Shown: positions 1 to 8,396, counted from the first letter of the stretch. The stretch is 64,000 nucleotides of DNA from Bacteroidales bacterium (GCA_022653735.1 JALCSU010000006.1:19309-83308); one strand, 5' to 3'. Notes: generated from the sequence alone by a model not told the origin. Made by a program: numbers and translations.

Positions 1-516
1 AAAACCAATCCTCCACCCAATCTGTCCTGCCGGTATTTCACATACTCAGCGGAGTACATCCTGTGGGCTCGAAAGGAGCAGAAAGTGGCTCATTACTACA
101 ACTATGAGCTGATGAAGGAAATCAACGGTGGTACTCAGATGCGTGATGTCTGGACGTTGCCGGCTATTGCACCGTGGGAGAAATCATGCGGCAAGCACCC
201 CACCCAGAAACCGTTGTGCGTCCTGTCGAGAATCATTCAGGCTTCTACGAAACCTGGTGCCTGGATACTTGATCCGTTCACAGGAAGCAGTACTACCGGT
301 ATTGCGGCCAACCTTCTGGGACGCCGCTTCCTCGGCATTGACCAGGAAGAAAAATTCCTCGAGATGAGCAAAGCCCGTCGCGAGGAACTGAACAGCATCA
401 ATCGTAGAGGAGAGATTCTGGAGAAATTAGAGAAGCAGGCCAAACTCTTCCAGGATAGCGACATCCGCGTCCTGTGTGAGCCGGAGGCGTATTACGGTCC
501 CGAACTTCCGTTCTAA
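1..516 (+). CDS. DNA methyltransferase, C-terminal part (cut by window edge)
   Basis: The frame is open from base 1 and ends with TAA at 516, so only the last 171 residues are present. HPTQKP is at 196-213, followed by the S-adenosylmethionine-binding motif DPFTGSSTTG, the layout of beta-class N6-adenine/N4-cytosine methyltransferases in which the SAM motif follows the catalytic DPPY. The catalytic motif lies outside the window. The GTG at 85 is an internal codon. Convergent minus-strand genes for a controller and two unknown proteins follow, so this is probably the modification half of a type II restriction-modification locus. Target sequence cannot be inferred. Confidence 0.9.
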   Translation, partial: KTNPPPNLSCRYFTYSAEYILWARKEQKVAHYYNYELMKEINGGTQMRDVWTLPAIAPWEKSCGKHPTQKPLCVLSRIIQASTKPGAWILDPFTGSSTTGIAANLLGRRFLGIDQEEKFLEMSKARREELNSINRRGEILEKLEKQAKLFQDSDIRVLCEPEAYYGPELPF

Positions 517-1076
517 TATTCTCTGTGTCGAATCACCAAATTAAGGACATTCTTGAAGTCCCGTTGGCCCAAAATGCACTCTTTTGTCCACTGAAGCGCC
601 AGTTTGAACTGGTGGGCGTCAGGTGTCTGTTTCTCACACAAACAGAATAGTTCAAGGATAATGGCAATTCCACCGATGGACATTGTCCCTGGAGTACTAA
701 CATTTGCAAACTTGGTCTCGATCTCTTTTAGGGTGCGAGGCTGATAAAGCTTACGCTCTTCCAGTGAGTCGAAAGGCTTGCAAGATTCATAGAACTCAAG
801 ATAATAGTCCAGTAAACGAACAACCGCATCTTTGTGGTGCTGTGCTTTTAGCAGTAAGTCTACTACCCATTCGTCGTGGGGAAGAAGGAATGGCTTCGCA
901 TCAGGTTTTGGCTGAAGAATCTTCACGCGGAAATCCAGATCGGGTCGTGCTCCTTTTTTCCCTTGAAAGATACCGATTGCTGTTCCATCAGAAGCCACAA
1001 AGGTGTGAATGGCAGGACCTTTAGGATCACGGTACTGCCACATCTCATTGTCAATGAAATACTTTGGATTATACAT
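513..1076 (-). CDS. Unrecognised protein of the R-M locus (candidate restriction component)
   Basis: About 187 residues. I chose the ATG at 1076 (MYNPKYF), 10 bp after the stop of the upstream gene; an extension to 1127 would overlap that gene and adds residues that look untranslated. The gene overlaps the convergent methyltransferase end by 4 bp. I recognise no family. The protein is soluble and rich in charged and aromatic residues. Its place in a controller-X-Y operon facing a methyltransferase suggests a role in restriction. This is inference from context only. Confidence 0.7.
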   Translation of the reverse strand: MYNPKYFIDNEMWQYRDPKGPAIHTFVASDGTAIGIFQGKKGARPDLDFRVKILQPKPDAKPFLLPHDEWVVDLLLKAQHHKDAVVRLLDYYLEFYESCKPFDSLEERKLYQPRTLKEIETKFANVSTPGTMSIGGIAIILELFCLCEKQTPDAHQFKLALQWTKECILGQRDFKNVLNLVIRHREY

Positions 1077-1086
1077 AGGCAAAATG

Positions 1087-1617
1087 CTAAATGCTTCTAA
1101 TACCATTGTAAAGCATATTGCGACCACTCCAATTCCAGTATGTTATATCCTGTTCAATAAAGAGCCACTTAATACACTTGCAAATCATGTCAACAGGATA
1201 GCCACTCTGGAAGGTAAACGCATTATACTCCAAAGGATCAATCTCGTTGCAGTTAAAAATACGGTCTATGATAGCACGAAGACTTGAATATTGCGCAGGG
1301 TCTTCTGCCTTCTTCGCTGCAAGGTCATCTAAGATATTATCGTGAGAAGGCCTATTGCTATGGGATACACGGCCATTTTTGCTTACATGCTTAAATCTTT
1401 GATTTGAAACACGTACCTCAAAGTCGAAACCTTTATTAAGATTCGTGGGCCTCTTCAAATAAATCCGGTTGCCAGCATTATCTGTTTCTACGTTATATTC
1501 GAAATTGCTTGGTGCGCCAGCAGCACCGTTTGGCTCATTTAGAAACAGCTCTGTTAGAGTACGCCTATAATCCGCTCTGGAATTTTCGTTAATAGTAACT
1601 GGGAGAATTGTTGCCAT
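1087..1617 (-). CDS. Unrecognised protein of the R-M locus (candidate restriction endonuclease)
   Basis: 176 residues, starting at ATG 1617 and separated by 1 bp from the stop of the controller gene, so it is translated in the same operon. The middle has an alternating pattern of charged and hydrophobic residues (FDFEVRVS) followed by a basic stretch. The C-terminus is rich in Cys, Trp and Tyr (residues about 140-176). I see no clear PD-(D/E)XK or HNH motif. Together with the next gene it occupies the slot where a restriction enzyme is expected. Confidence 0.7.
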   Translation of the reverse strand: MATILPVTINENSRADYRRTLTELFLNEPNGAAGAPSNFEYNVETDNAGNRIYLKRPTNLNKGFDFEVRVSNQRFKHVSKNGRVSHSNRPSHDNILDDLAAKKAEDPAQYSSLRAIIDRIFNCNEIDPLEYNAFTFQSGYPVDMICKCIKWLFIEQDITYWNWSGRNMLYNGIRSI

Positions 1618-1618
1618 A

Positions 1619-1828
1619 TCAGAATAAATCTTTGATGTCCAATTTCAATGCTTTAGCGATGCGCTCGATATTACAGAGGGTAATGTTCTTTTCTGCACGT
1701 TCTATCATACCGATATATGTTCGATGTACACCAGCCAAGTCAGCAAGCTGTTCTTGTGACAGATTACGTTCTTTTCTAAGCTCTTGAACTCTCTGTCCGA
1801 AAGCCTTGAGAATAGGTTCTTTTTCCAT
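1619..1828 (-). CDS. XRE-family controller protein of R-M system 1
   Basis: 69 residues from ATG 1828 (MEKEPILKAF). The longer frame to 1888 would run over the promoter and is rejected. A helix-turn-helix covers residues about 12-65, with the second helix in SQEQLADLAGVHRTYIGMIE. Small XRE proteins of this type (C proteins) activate or repress their own operon and delay restriction after entry into a new host. The gene is the first of a minus-strand operon with the two unknown genes and lies directly behind a dyad operator. The protein is nearly identical in its DNA-binding part to the controller at 29723. Confidence 0.92.
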   Translation of the reverse strand: MEKEPILKAFGQRVQELRKERNLSQEQLADLAGVHRTYIGMIERAEKNITLCNIERIAKALKLDIKDLF

Positions 1829-1854
1829 TATGTAATTGCTTGATTTACTAATTA

Positions 1855-1900
1855 CAAAGGTAGATATGCTAACTAAAGTTATCAACATACTATGGTTAGC
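1855..1900 (-). promoter_or_regulatory. Promoter and C-box operator of R-M system 1
   Basis: On the minus strand, TTG (1883-1885) and TACCTTTG (1855-1862) are separated by exactly 20 nt. The TTG lies inside the dyad at 1868-1900, whose outer arms are GCTAAC and GTTAGC. A protein bound to the dyad would cover or touch the -33 element. The same 33-bp dyad precedes the controller at 29723. Confidence 0.85.
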
Positions 1901-1920
1901 AATATGTTCCGTAATTAAAA

Positions 1921-1951
1921 TTGCTCTTACCGAAATAAAACGTTATATTTG
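1921..1951 (+). promoter_or_regulatory. Promoter of the Argonaute gene
   Basis: TTG at 1921-1923, a 20-nt spacer and TATATTTG at 1944-1951 match the Bacteroidota -33/-7 form. Transcription would start near 1958 and leave a leader of about 150 nt. The leader contains small inverted repeats TCCCA/TGGGA (2022-2035) and CTCG/CGAG (2071-2081). Confidence 0.75.
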
Positions 1952-2106
1952 TGAACAAGCAGTAGTATAGTTCTTTGTCATCCTGTAGGCTGTTATTTAT
2001 TGCCAATTATCGTTTTTATTCTCCCAATAATGGGAACAATATAGAAGCTGGGGTCTCCTCTCGCGGGAGGCTCGAACCGAGTGTTTAATTTAAGTTTTTA
2101 AACATT

Positions 2107-4197
2107 ATGATTATCAACATTTTATCGGTCGATTTTATCACAGACGTAATCGACCTTGAGGTGAACAGAGAAAGAAAAGAACACGGACACATCCGGAGTC
2201 TATTCAAAGACCAGTGTCCCGAACTGTGGGCTGCTGAGCCCACCCTCTCCGCCACCCGCCGTCTCTATTTCTCCATCACCAGCAACGCTCGTGAGTGTTT
2301 TGGTGATTCTTACTTTGCCCGCATCCGCCTTGGTGCTGATCGGGATCTGACTAAAAGCGTTTTAAAACAACGTCTTTACGACTATTTCCGACAACGTGCC
2401 ATTGTCGGTTATGATTTCGTAGACAACATCGAAGTCTGGATTGAGGACTCAGAACAAAAGCAGGAAGGCTGCACGCAGTACCTCCGTTTCTCCATTGTAC
2501 CCAAAGACCAGACCGTCACTTCAGGATGGGAATTGCTCGTGTCATACAATGGGCACTCCATCGTATATGACACACCCCTTTCCGCCCTTGACCTCAAAGC
2601 AACACGCTATAAGGTTATTGTTGGAGACGAAGTGGTTAAAGTAAGGGACCTCACTCCCGAGCAAAAACGAGAAATCTCCTCCATCTTTCCAGTCGTCAAC
2701 AAGGAGCTGTCCAGAGAACTCGGTGTCATTGAGCATTATGAGAAGATTCCTAACCGCTATGCCGACACCCTGCCCAAGATTCGTTCATTCGCAAAAGAGT
2801 ATCTATACACAGAAGAATTCAACTCCACAGTACTGAAGATAACCTGCAATGATTTCATCACGGTGCCTGACGACAAGCTAACCGAGGTAACACAGGGCTC
2901 CAACGTGCTGCTCTTCGGCCGCAGCCAGATTAGTTTCGACCCGTACACCGGCTTATTCGGCAATCGAAATGGAGGCGGATACGGTCCGTACAGTGCAACA
3001 GAAAAAACAAACGTCCGCTTCTTTTTCATCGCTCAAGAGAGTCAGAAGGATGTTTGCCGGTCGCTCTACTGCATTCTGAAAGACGGAATGGTAAAGAATC
3101 CTTCCACCGGTGCGTACTTTCAGAAATACAAATCGCTTGCGGACGACATCCTGCAGCCTTTTAACACTGACAAGAATGGAAGCATCTTTTTTCAATCAGT
3201 TGAGACCGCTGTCGAGGACATACGAGCAGGCCTGGCAAAGAAGCAGTGGGATGACAACGCCTTCTACGTGGCTCTCTACATCAGTCCAGTAGATCGTGAT
3301 GACCCTAACCCGGAGAGGCACGACATATATTTCAAGGTCAAGGAAATGCTGCTGGAGAAAGGGGTCACCTCGCAGGCTATTTACAACGAGAACCCTGGCA
3401 AGAATGCATTCCAGTTCCATCTTCCCAATATCAAAACCGCAATACTTGCCAAGATAGGTGGCATCCCCTGGCAGTTGCAGACACGCAAGAAAAGTAACGA
3501 CGTTATCATAGGTGTCGGGGCATTCAAGTCCGAGAAGATTGGTAAGAGATACATTGGTAGTGCTTTCTGCTTCAATAATGAAGGTGTTTTCCAGAACTTC
3601 GACTGCTATCGAGATGATGACCTTGACAGCCTTGTGGGCGATATTCGTAAGGCATTGGGCCATTTCGTTATTGAGAGCGGTAATCCCGACCGTGTAATCA
3701 TTCATTATTATAAGACGATGAAAGAAAGGGATTCTGCGAAGATTACGGATATGCTGTATAAACTCGGTTTCTCTATCCCGGTATATATCGTCACCATCAA
3801 TAAAACTGAGGCATCTGATTATGTCGGATTCGATACTGAAGACCCTGGCCTTATGCCGAAGAGCGGCACTATAGTCAGGCTCTCGTACAACGAATTCTTG
3901 TTGTATAACAATGCCCGCTATGATAAGCCTGGCAGATACGATTTCCTCTTCCCAGTCAAATTGAAACTGAAGAAGGTCTATAATAACGCGGCCCCCGAGG
4001 ACAAAGAATTGCGCATGGACGAAGCCCGTGCCCTTCTTAACCAGGTCTACAAGTTCAGCCGGATGTATTGGAAGTCTGTTAAGCAACAGAATCTGCCCAT
4101 CACCATCAAATACCCGGAGATGGTCGCAGAGATAGTTCCTCACTTCCGCAAAGAAGAACTCCCCGCTTTCGGCAAAACAAACCTCTGGTTCTTGTAA
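2107..4197 (+). CDS. Long prokaryotic Argonaute, catalytically inactive PIWI
   Basis: 696 residues, the usual length of long pAgos (N, PAZ, MID, PIWI). The MID domain shows a YK-type guide 5'-end pocket: Y408, K412 and Q423 in IYFKVKEMLLEKGVTSQ. It is followed by the signature LPNIKTAILAKIGGIPW at about 438-454. In the PIWI domain the first catalytic Asp, normally in a GIDV-like strand, is replaced (GVGAF, 469-473). The second strand reads IIHYYK (531-536) without Asp, and the last position reads TIKYPEM (666-672) with Lys. DNA or RNA cleavage is therefore not expected, and guided binding is. Inactive pAgos of known systems act through a partner effector, and none is intact beside this gene. 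It has its own promoter at 1921. Confidence 0.88.
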   Translation: MIINILSVDFITDVIDLEVNRERKEHGHIRSLFKDQCPELWAAEPTLSATRRLYFSITSNARECFGDSYFARIRLGADRDLTKSVLKQRLYDYFRQRAIVGYDFVDNIEVWIEDSEQKQEGCTQYLRFSIVPKDQTVTSGWELLVSYNGHSIVYDTPLSALDLKATRYKVIVGDEVVKVRDLTPEQKREISSIFPVVNKELSRELGVIEHYEKIPNRYADTLPKIRSFAKEYLYTEEFNSTVLKITCNDFITVPDDKLTEVTQGSNVLLFGRSQISFDPYTGLFGNRNGGGYGPYSATEKTNVRFFFIAQESQKDVCRSLYCILKDGMVKNPSTGAYFQKYKSLADDILQPFNTDKNGSIFFQSVETAVEDIRAGLAKKQWDDNAFYVALYISPVDRDDPNPERHDIYFKVKEMLLEKGVTSQAIYNENPGKNAFQFHLPNIKTAILAKIGGIPWQLQTRKKSNDVIIGVGAFKSEKIGKRYIGSAFCFNNEGVFQNFDCYRDDDLDSLVGDIRKALGHFVIESGNPDRVIIHYYKTMKERDSAKITDMLYKLGFSIPVYIVTINKTEASDYVGFDTEDPGLMPKSGTIVRLSYNEFLLYNNARYDKPGRYDFLFPVKLKLKKVYNNAAPEDKELRMDEARALLNQVYKFSRMYWKSVKQQNLPITIKYPEMVAEIVPHFRKEELPAFGKTNLWFL

Positions 4198-4433
4198 TAG
4201 AGATGCTCGGATTGCGCAAAATGCGCGAAATACGCAGAATACGCAGTGCCAATGGGAAGATAAAGGCCGATTGCGGACGGTGTCGATATGTGGGCCGATA
4301 AGGAAAGCGGTACTTGCCCTTCCGGGACGGACGAGCCGCCCGGAAAGGCAACCTTCAATGCCACCCTTCGCTGCAAGATTGTGGCCGGACAAGCCGCCCA
4401 CAAACTTGCTGACGCCCTCCCCGCAGAAATAAG

Positions 4434-4571
4434 GAAAAGCGGTCACGGTCAGCAGTCAGTTGCTCCGCTCGCTGCGCTTGCTCCACAACTGCCAGCTCAC
4501 CGTGCTGGTTTATCCCCCACCGCCCCCAGGGGCCATAATCGCCCGGGAGCCGTAGTGCCGGAGCGCGCAAC
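4434..4571. repeat. Dispersed GC-rich repeat, copy 1 (right half)
   Basis: The stretch from GCGGTCACGGTCAGCAGTC onward is closely similar to 12771-12900: the same order of CCGCTCGCTGCGC, GCTCCACAAC, CGTGCTGGT and CGCCCGGGAGCCG. No reading frame explains the conservation. Here the repeat runs directly into a vsr gene that lacks its start. Confidence 0.75.
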
Positions 4572-4958
4572 CTCGTCCTGCCCAAGTACCGCGCCGTCAT
4601 CTTCATCAACGGCTGCTTCTGGCACGGCCACCGCGGTTGCACCAAGTACGTCGAACCCAAGACGAACGCCGGATTCTGGAAAGAAAAGATAGCCCGCAAC
4701 ATCGCCCGCGACGAACTCAACGCCCAGCGCCTCGACACCCTCGCCTGGACCGTCATCACCGTCTGGGAATGCGAACTCGGCAAGAATACAGATGCCACCA
4801 TCGACCGCATAGAGGCCGATTTACGGGCCGCAAAGGAGAAATACGACAAATGGACTGCTCTCCGCCGCGAGAGCCGCGAATACGCCCGAGAACAGGCCAG
4901 AAAGCATCGTGAAATCTTGCCCAGGTCGAAGCCGAACTCCACCTGCCCAAAAGTCTGA
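4572..4958 (+). pseudogene. vsr: vsr (very-short-patch mismatch endonuclease), N-terminus missing
   Basis: The frame from 4572 to TGA 4958 encodes 128 residues that match the C-terminal two thirds of Vsr: LVLPKYRAVIFINGCFWHGH, then KTNAGFWKEKI and WTVITVWECEL. Vsr repairs T:G mismatches created by 5-methylcytosine deamination and usually sits by a cytosine methyltransferase. The first 50-55 residues, including the metal-binding Asp just before VLP, are absent and replaced by a dispersed repeat. No start codon or ribosome site precedes the remainder, so it is very probably inactive. Confidence 0.85.
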
Positions 4959-5053
4959 GGCGTTATGCTAAAAGAATAGTAGATGAAGAATAGTTCTTGG
5001 TTTTGCTATAAATAACTCTTTCATAACCTTTAACATCTTTTAACAGAAAAGAT

Positions 5054-5084
5054 TTGCCCTCCCGAAATTGGCTTCATACCTTTG
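5054..5084 (+). promoter_or_regulatory. Promoter of the Sel1/deiminase operon
   Basis: TTG at 5054-5056, 20 nt, and TACCTTTG at 5077-5084. The predicted transcript starts about 15 nt before the ATG at 5106 and fixes that start codon. Confidence 0.85.
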
Positions 5085-5105
5085 CGGAAACAAACGCATA
5101 AGTGT

Positions 5106-5918
5106 ATGAATATTATTGATTTAGATTTAATTTTAGACAGAAACTCCGATCTGGGAGACCGGGGTTTTCAGAGCGACGGAAGGACCACCAGTCTGATGTC
5201 AATGCCAAACGAGTTGAAAGGGTTTGAACCGAAGAATGAAGGTGAGTACATGTACAAGGAAGCGTATAGTTTCCTGGCCAACGACAATCCCGTGATGGGC
5301 AGGCACTTTTTGGAAAAAGCCTATGAATTGGGTAACTTTGCTGCTGGCAACGATTTGGCCTATGGTCTTTGTCACGGATGGTTCGGCGAGCGGGATTATG
5401 ACACCGCCACTAAAATCTACCGGAAGCTGGCCCGCAAAGGAGACCCTGATGCCATGAACAACTACGCCTTCAGTTATCTGTTGGGAACGGGCGTAAAGAA
5501 GAACCTCCGGCTTGCCGAGTTCTGGATGTGGAAGGCCATCTGGAAAGGGAACATCCACGCGGCCGCCAATTATGCCCAACTGGTTCTGGAGAACACGTTC
5601 AACAAAATCAGCAAGAGCCTGGGAATGTGGCTTTGCTTCTGGGCAGCAGATTGTGGCGAACCTACAGCGATGAACGACCTTGGCCTGAGCTATGAAACCG
5701 GCATTTTGGTCAAAAAAGACCTCAAAAAGGCCTATGAGTGGTTCATGAAATCGGTAGAGCATGGCGGTGGAGCCTGCGCCGAATTCAACGTCTCCCGGTG
5801 CTACAGGTTCGGCCTGGGAGTAGAAGAGGACGAAAGGAAGGCCGATGCTTGGCAGAACCTGGCTATAGAACACGGATTTGACATTGAAGCATACAATAAC
5901 CTATATGATCTCGGATAA
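5106..5918 (+). CDS. Sel1-repeat protein
   Basis: 270 residues from ATG 5106. A TTG-initiated extension to 5082 would lie inside the -7 box and is rejected. From about residue 45 the protein is made of Sel1-like (TPR-type) repeats of about 36 residues, with motifs such as AMNNYAFSYLLGTGVKKNLR and AMNDLGLSYETGILVKKDLK. Such helical solenoids are protein-interaction scaffolds. There is no signal peptide, so it is cytoplasmic. The stop overlaps the start of the deiminase gene by 14 bp, which implies translational coupling. A second Sel1 protein is at 21358. Confidence 0.9.
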   Translation: MNIIDLDLILDRNSDLGDRGFQSDGRTTSLMSMPNELKGFEPKNEGEYMYKEAYSFLANDNPVMGRHFLEKAYELGNFAAGNDLAYGLCHGWFGERDYDTATKIYRKLARKGDPDAMNNYAFSYLLGTGVKKNLRLAEFWMWKAIWKGNIHAAANYAQLVLENTFNKISKSLGMWLCFWAADCGEPTAMNDLGLSYETGILVKKDLKKAYEWFMKSVEHGGGACAEFNVSRCYRFGLGVEEDERKADAWQNLAIEHGFDIEAYNNLYDLG

Positions 5919-6759
5919 ACAAACCAACGCTGTGTACCTGGCCGAAGGCCTGCAGCACTATATGCCCGCATTCAAGAGAATTCTTGACGAACTCGACTCT
6001 GCGCGTGTCCATCTGCATACTCTTCCTCTCACCAAGTCCAAGAAGCATATCTGGGCGCGGGATTATATGCCCATCCAGCTCGATAAGGGCCGCTTCCTGC
6101 AGTATGCATATCACCCTGACTACCTCTATGGATTCGAGGACTTTATCCCTGATTATAAGGGCATCTGCAAAGAAATGAACCTCGAATGCGTCACAACTGA
6201 CATCATTATGGACGGCGGCAACGTGGTAAAGTGTGGCGACAAGGTCATTATGACCGACAAAATCATCAAGGAGAACCCGATGCGCTTCTATAAGGATTTG
6301 CTCAGAGAGCTGGAAAATCACTTCCAAGCGCAGATCGTTTTGATTTCCAGAGACCGATATGATCGCTATGGCCATGCAGACGGAATGGTCCGCTGGATCG
6401 ACGGAAACCGCGTCCTCCTGAACAACTATGCCGATTTTGACCCGAAACTGGGGAAAGAACTGCGGAAGGAGCTGTCCGAGCATTTCACCGTGGAAGAACT
6501 GCGCTACGGCACCAACAAGCACCTCAAGATCAACTGGGCGTACATCAACTTCTTGCAGACGGAGAAATGTATCTTTGTGCCTGGGCTTGGTATCGAAGAA
6601 GACCAGATGGCCGTCGAGCAGATCCAGAAGTTCTATCCCGATTACAATGTTCGTCTCGTACGCGATTGCTGGGACATCATCAAGGACGGCGGCGCCCTCA
6701 ATTGCGTCAGCTGGAATATCCTTGCCGATGAACCCGAATGGTCACCGGAGGAAGCTTAA
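5905..6759 (+). CDS. Agmatine deiminase / peptidyl-arginine deiminase family protein
   Basis: 284 residues from ATG 5905, inside the end of the Sel1 gene. Family motifs are present: WARDYMP (50-56), DGGN, GHADGMVR with the catalytic His, and the nucleophile Cys267 in DGGALNCVSWN. These enzymes hydrolyse a guanidino group (agmatine or arginine) to a ureido group plus ammonia. At 284 residues it is shorter than the roughly 340-380 usual for agmatine deiminase, and no putrescine-pathway genes lie nearby. A role in arginine or protein modification within this operon is as likely as polyamine synthesis. Confidence 0.88.
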   Translation: MISDKQTNAVYLAEGLQHYMPAFKRILDELDSARVHLHTLPLTKSKKHIWARDYMPIQLDKGRFLQYAYHPDYLYGFEDFIPDYKGICKEMNLECVTTDIIMDGGNVVKCGDKVIMTDKIIKENPMRFYKDLLRELENHFQAQIVLISRDRYDRYGHADGMVRWIDGNRVLLNNYADFDPKLGKELRKELSEHFTVEELRYGTNKHLKINWAYINFLQTEKCIFVPGLGIEEDQMAVEQIQKFYPDYNVRLVRDCWDIIKDGGALNCVSWNILADEPEWSPEEA

Positions 6760-6778
6760 CGTTTAGCCCTGCAACCTT

Positions 6779-7873
6779 ATGACACGTTTAGAAGAAGTAT
6801 TGACACAATTCAACGCCCGTGAGGCGAATGAGAAGACCATCATTAAGGAGTTCCGGAAGATAGCAGAAGTCGTTTTCTGGGGTGGCTACTTCCTCGTGAA
6901 CAAAAAGACGAGAATCTATCCCGTCGATATTGAGTTCTATCTTTATGGAGAGAAGGCTCGGGAAGAAGCTTGGATGCAGGATAAGAAAATGATTCATAGG
7001 AAGACCGGCAAATACGATGTTCCATATTTCCCGAACAAAGGCTCATTGTATCCGCATACCTTTGGCATAGATGTCACTTTCGAGAATCCAGATAAGGAGT
7101 ATCGTGCTTCATTTCTTATCAGATCATATCGAAGGGACAACGGCAAAGTCGAAACGCATCCGTCATATCTCTGGGAAGATATGTTCGGAGAGCAGAGTTT
7201 CAGCGGTGAAGGCCTTAGGGTGATATGGAAGGACGAAGAGTCTACTGAGCCGAAGGAGATCATACAAAGCACCAGGCTCAACCTGAAAGACGAGAAGAAG
7301 GAGCAAGACCTGAAACCTTGGCGATTCTACAAGAAAAGCGAGCAAAAGAACTTGGAGTTTGCAAGGACCTTCGGATTCCCTCCGCTGATGTGTGATGAGC
7401 CGAAGATATTAATTCTCGGCACACTCCCGGGAGGCGAATCGTTGGCTCATAAGCAGTATTACTATTCCAATTCCAACCGCATCTGGGAGGTATTAAGCCG
7501 TCTCAAAGGAGAACAGATGCCGATTGGTTATGAGCAGAAGCAAGCATTTCTGTCCAAACATCACATCGCTTTGTGGGATTACTACCAATCCGCCATTCGC
7601 CCTGACAGCAGCAACGACAAAGACATTCGTGATGGTAAGCCCAACGACATACTTGGCTTCATGGCCAAGCATCCGTCCATCAATGTCGTCGCCATCAACG
7701 GCTTCGGGAAATATGACGACTTCGGTGTGCAGATCGAGAGAGACTTGAAAAAGAATCCTGCACTGGCCAATGTGAAGGTTTTGCGCTTACCGGAGACCAG
7801 TGGGAGCAACAAGAACTATGGCTGGGGCGACCTGGACAAGCTATCCGCGGAATGGGAACAAATCTTTGACTGA
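6779..7873 (+). CDS. Two-domain protein with C-terminal uracil-DNA-glycosylase-superfamily domain
   Basis: 364 residues, ATG 6779, 19 bp after the deiminase. Residues about 200-364 look like the UDG superfamily, closest to the hypoxanthine/deoxyinosine type: ILGTLPGGESLAHKQYYYS at 212-230, then NSNRIWEVL, and a late NGFGKY/LPETSGSN region. Such enzymes remove deaminated bases. The N-terminal 180 residues (VVFWGGYFLV, YPHTFGIDVTF) are conserved-looking but not a domain I can name. The fusion and its place beside a deiminase are unusual. Activity is not proven, because the catalytic set of this branch is variable. Confidence 0.8.
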   Translation: MTRLEEVLTQFNAREANEKTIIKEFRKIAEVVFWGGYFLVNKKTRIYPVDIEFYLYGEKAREEAWMQDKKMIHRKTGKYDVPYFPNKGSLYPHTFGIDVTFENPDKEYRASFLIRSYRRDNGKVETHPSYLWEDMFGEQSFSGEGLRVIWKDEESTEPKEIIQSTRLNLKDEKKEQDLKPWRFYKKSEQKNLEFARTFGFPPLMCDEPKILILGTLPGGESLAHKQYYYSNSNRIWEVLSRLKGEQMPIGYEQKQAFLSKHHIALWDYYQSAIRPDSSNDKDIRDGKPNDILGFMAKHPSINVVAINGFGKYDDFGVQIERDLKKNPALANVKVLRLPETSGSNKNYGWGDLDKLSAEWEQIFD

Positions 7874-7878
7874 CCCCT

Positions 7879-8364
7879 ATGTACGAGAATGAATCAGCAG
7901 CAGTTCGTCTGGGAGTAGAGTTCCTGACGACCTTGACCGAGAAAGACTATCTCACCGACCTATCCTTCGACCCCGTCGATTTGGAAAGTAAGTTGAACGA
8001 GATAGAGGCCGATGTCATTTTTCTCATATCCAATCTTCCGGTCGAGGCCATTGACGATGATGAGGAAAGAGAAGAAGAATATCCAGGCGATTTCGAGGAC
8101 AGCGAGGAACTGGAAGATGAAGTCGTTGAGTGTGAGAAACTGATTGCGCAGGCAAAGGAACTCTTGGCCGCCGTTCGGGAGCATTACTTGCCGTCCGAAG
8201 CAGCAATGGCATCAATTGCATCGAATCCTTCACTCCAGCCGGAGCCGATCAAACCCAAACCGGCTGTTCAGGCAACCGGCAGGAAGAAGAAAGACGTCGA
8301 TTGGTCCTTCATCTGGATCATTATCATCCTGGGCATCCTCATTCTTTCCGCCATCTTATCATAG
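7879..8364 (+). CDS. Acidic tail-anchored membrane protein, unknown function
   Basis: 161 residues, 5 bp after the glycosylase gene. Residues 40-100 are strongly acidic and probably helical. A linker with PEPIKPKPA follows, and one C-terminal membrane segment (WSFIWIIIILGILILSAIL, the last 20 residues) would leave the bulk in the cytoplasm. It is the last gene of the operon starting at 5106. No family recognised. Confidence 0.75.
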   Translation: MYENESAAVRLGVEFLTTLTEKDYLTDLSFDPVDLESKLNEIEADVIFLISNLPVEAIDDDEEREEEYPGDFEDSEELEDEVVECEKLIAQAKELLAAVREHYLPSEAAMASIASNPSLQPEPIKPKPAVQATGRKKKDVDWSFIWIIIILGILILSAILS

Positions 8365-8396
8365 AAAACGTTCGGTTAGTAGTATTGTCGACGTTC

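Noticed and set aside
2045..2090. tRNA or tRNA-fragment att site (GGTTCGAGCC on the minus strand)
   Set aside because: Only a T-arm-like motif is present; no acceptor, D or anticodon arms fold with it, and the similarity is too short to support a tRNA remnant.
3196..4446. 416-codon open frame on the minus strand opposite the Argonaute
   Set aside because: It lies wholly opposite a well-supported gene and has no domain or start signal.
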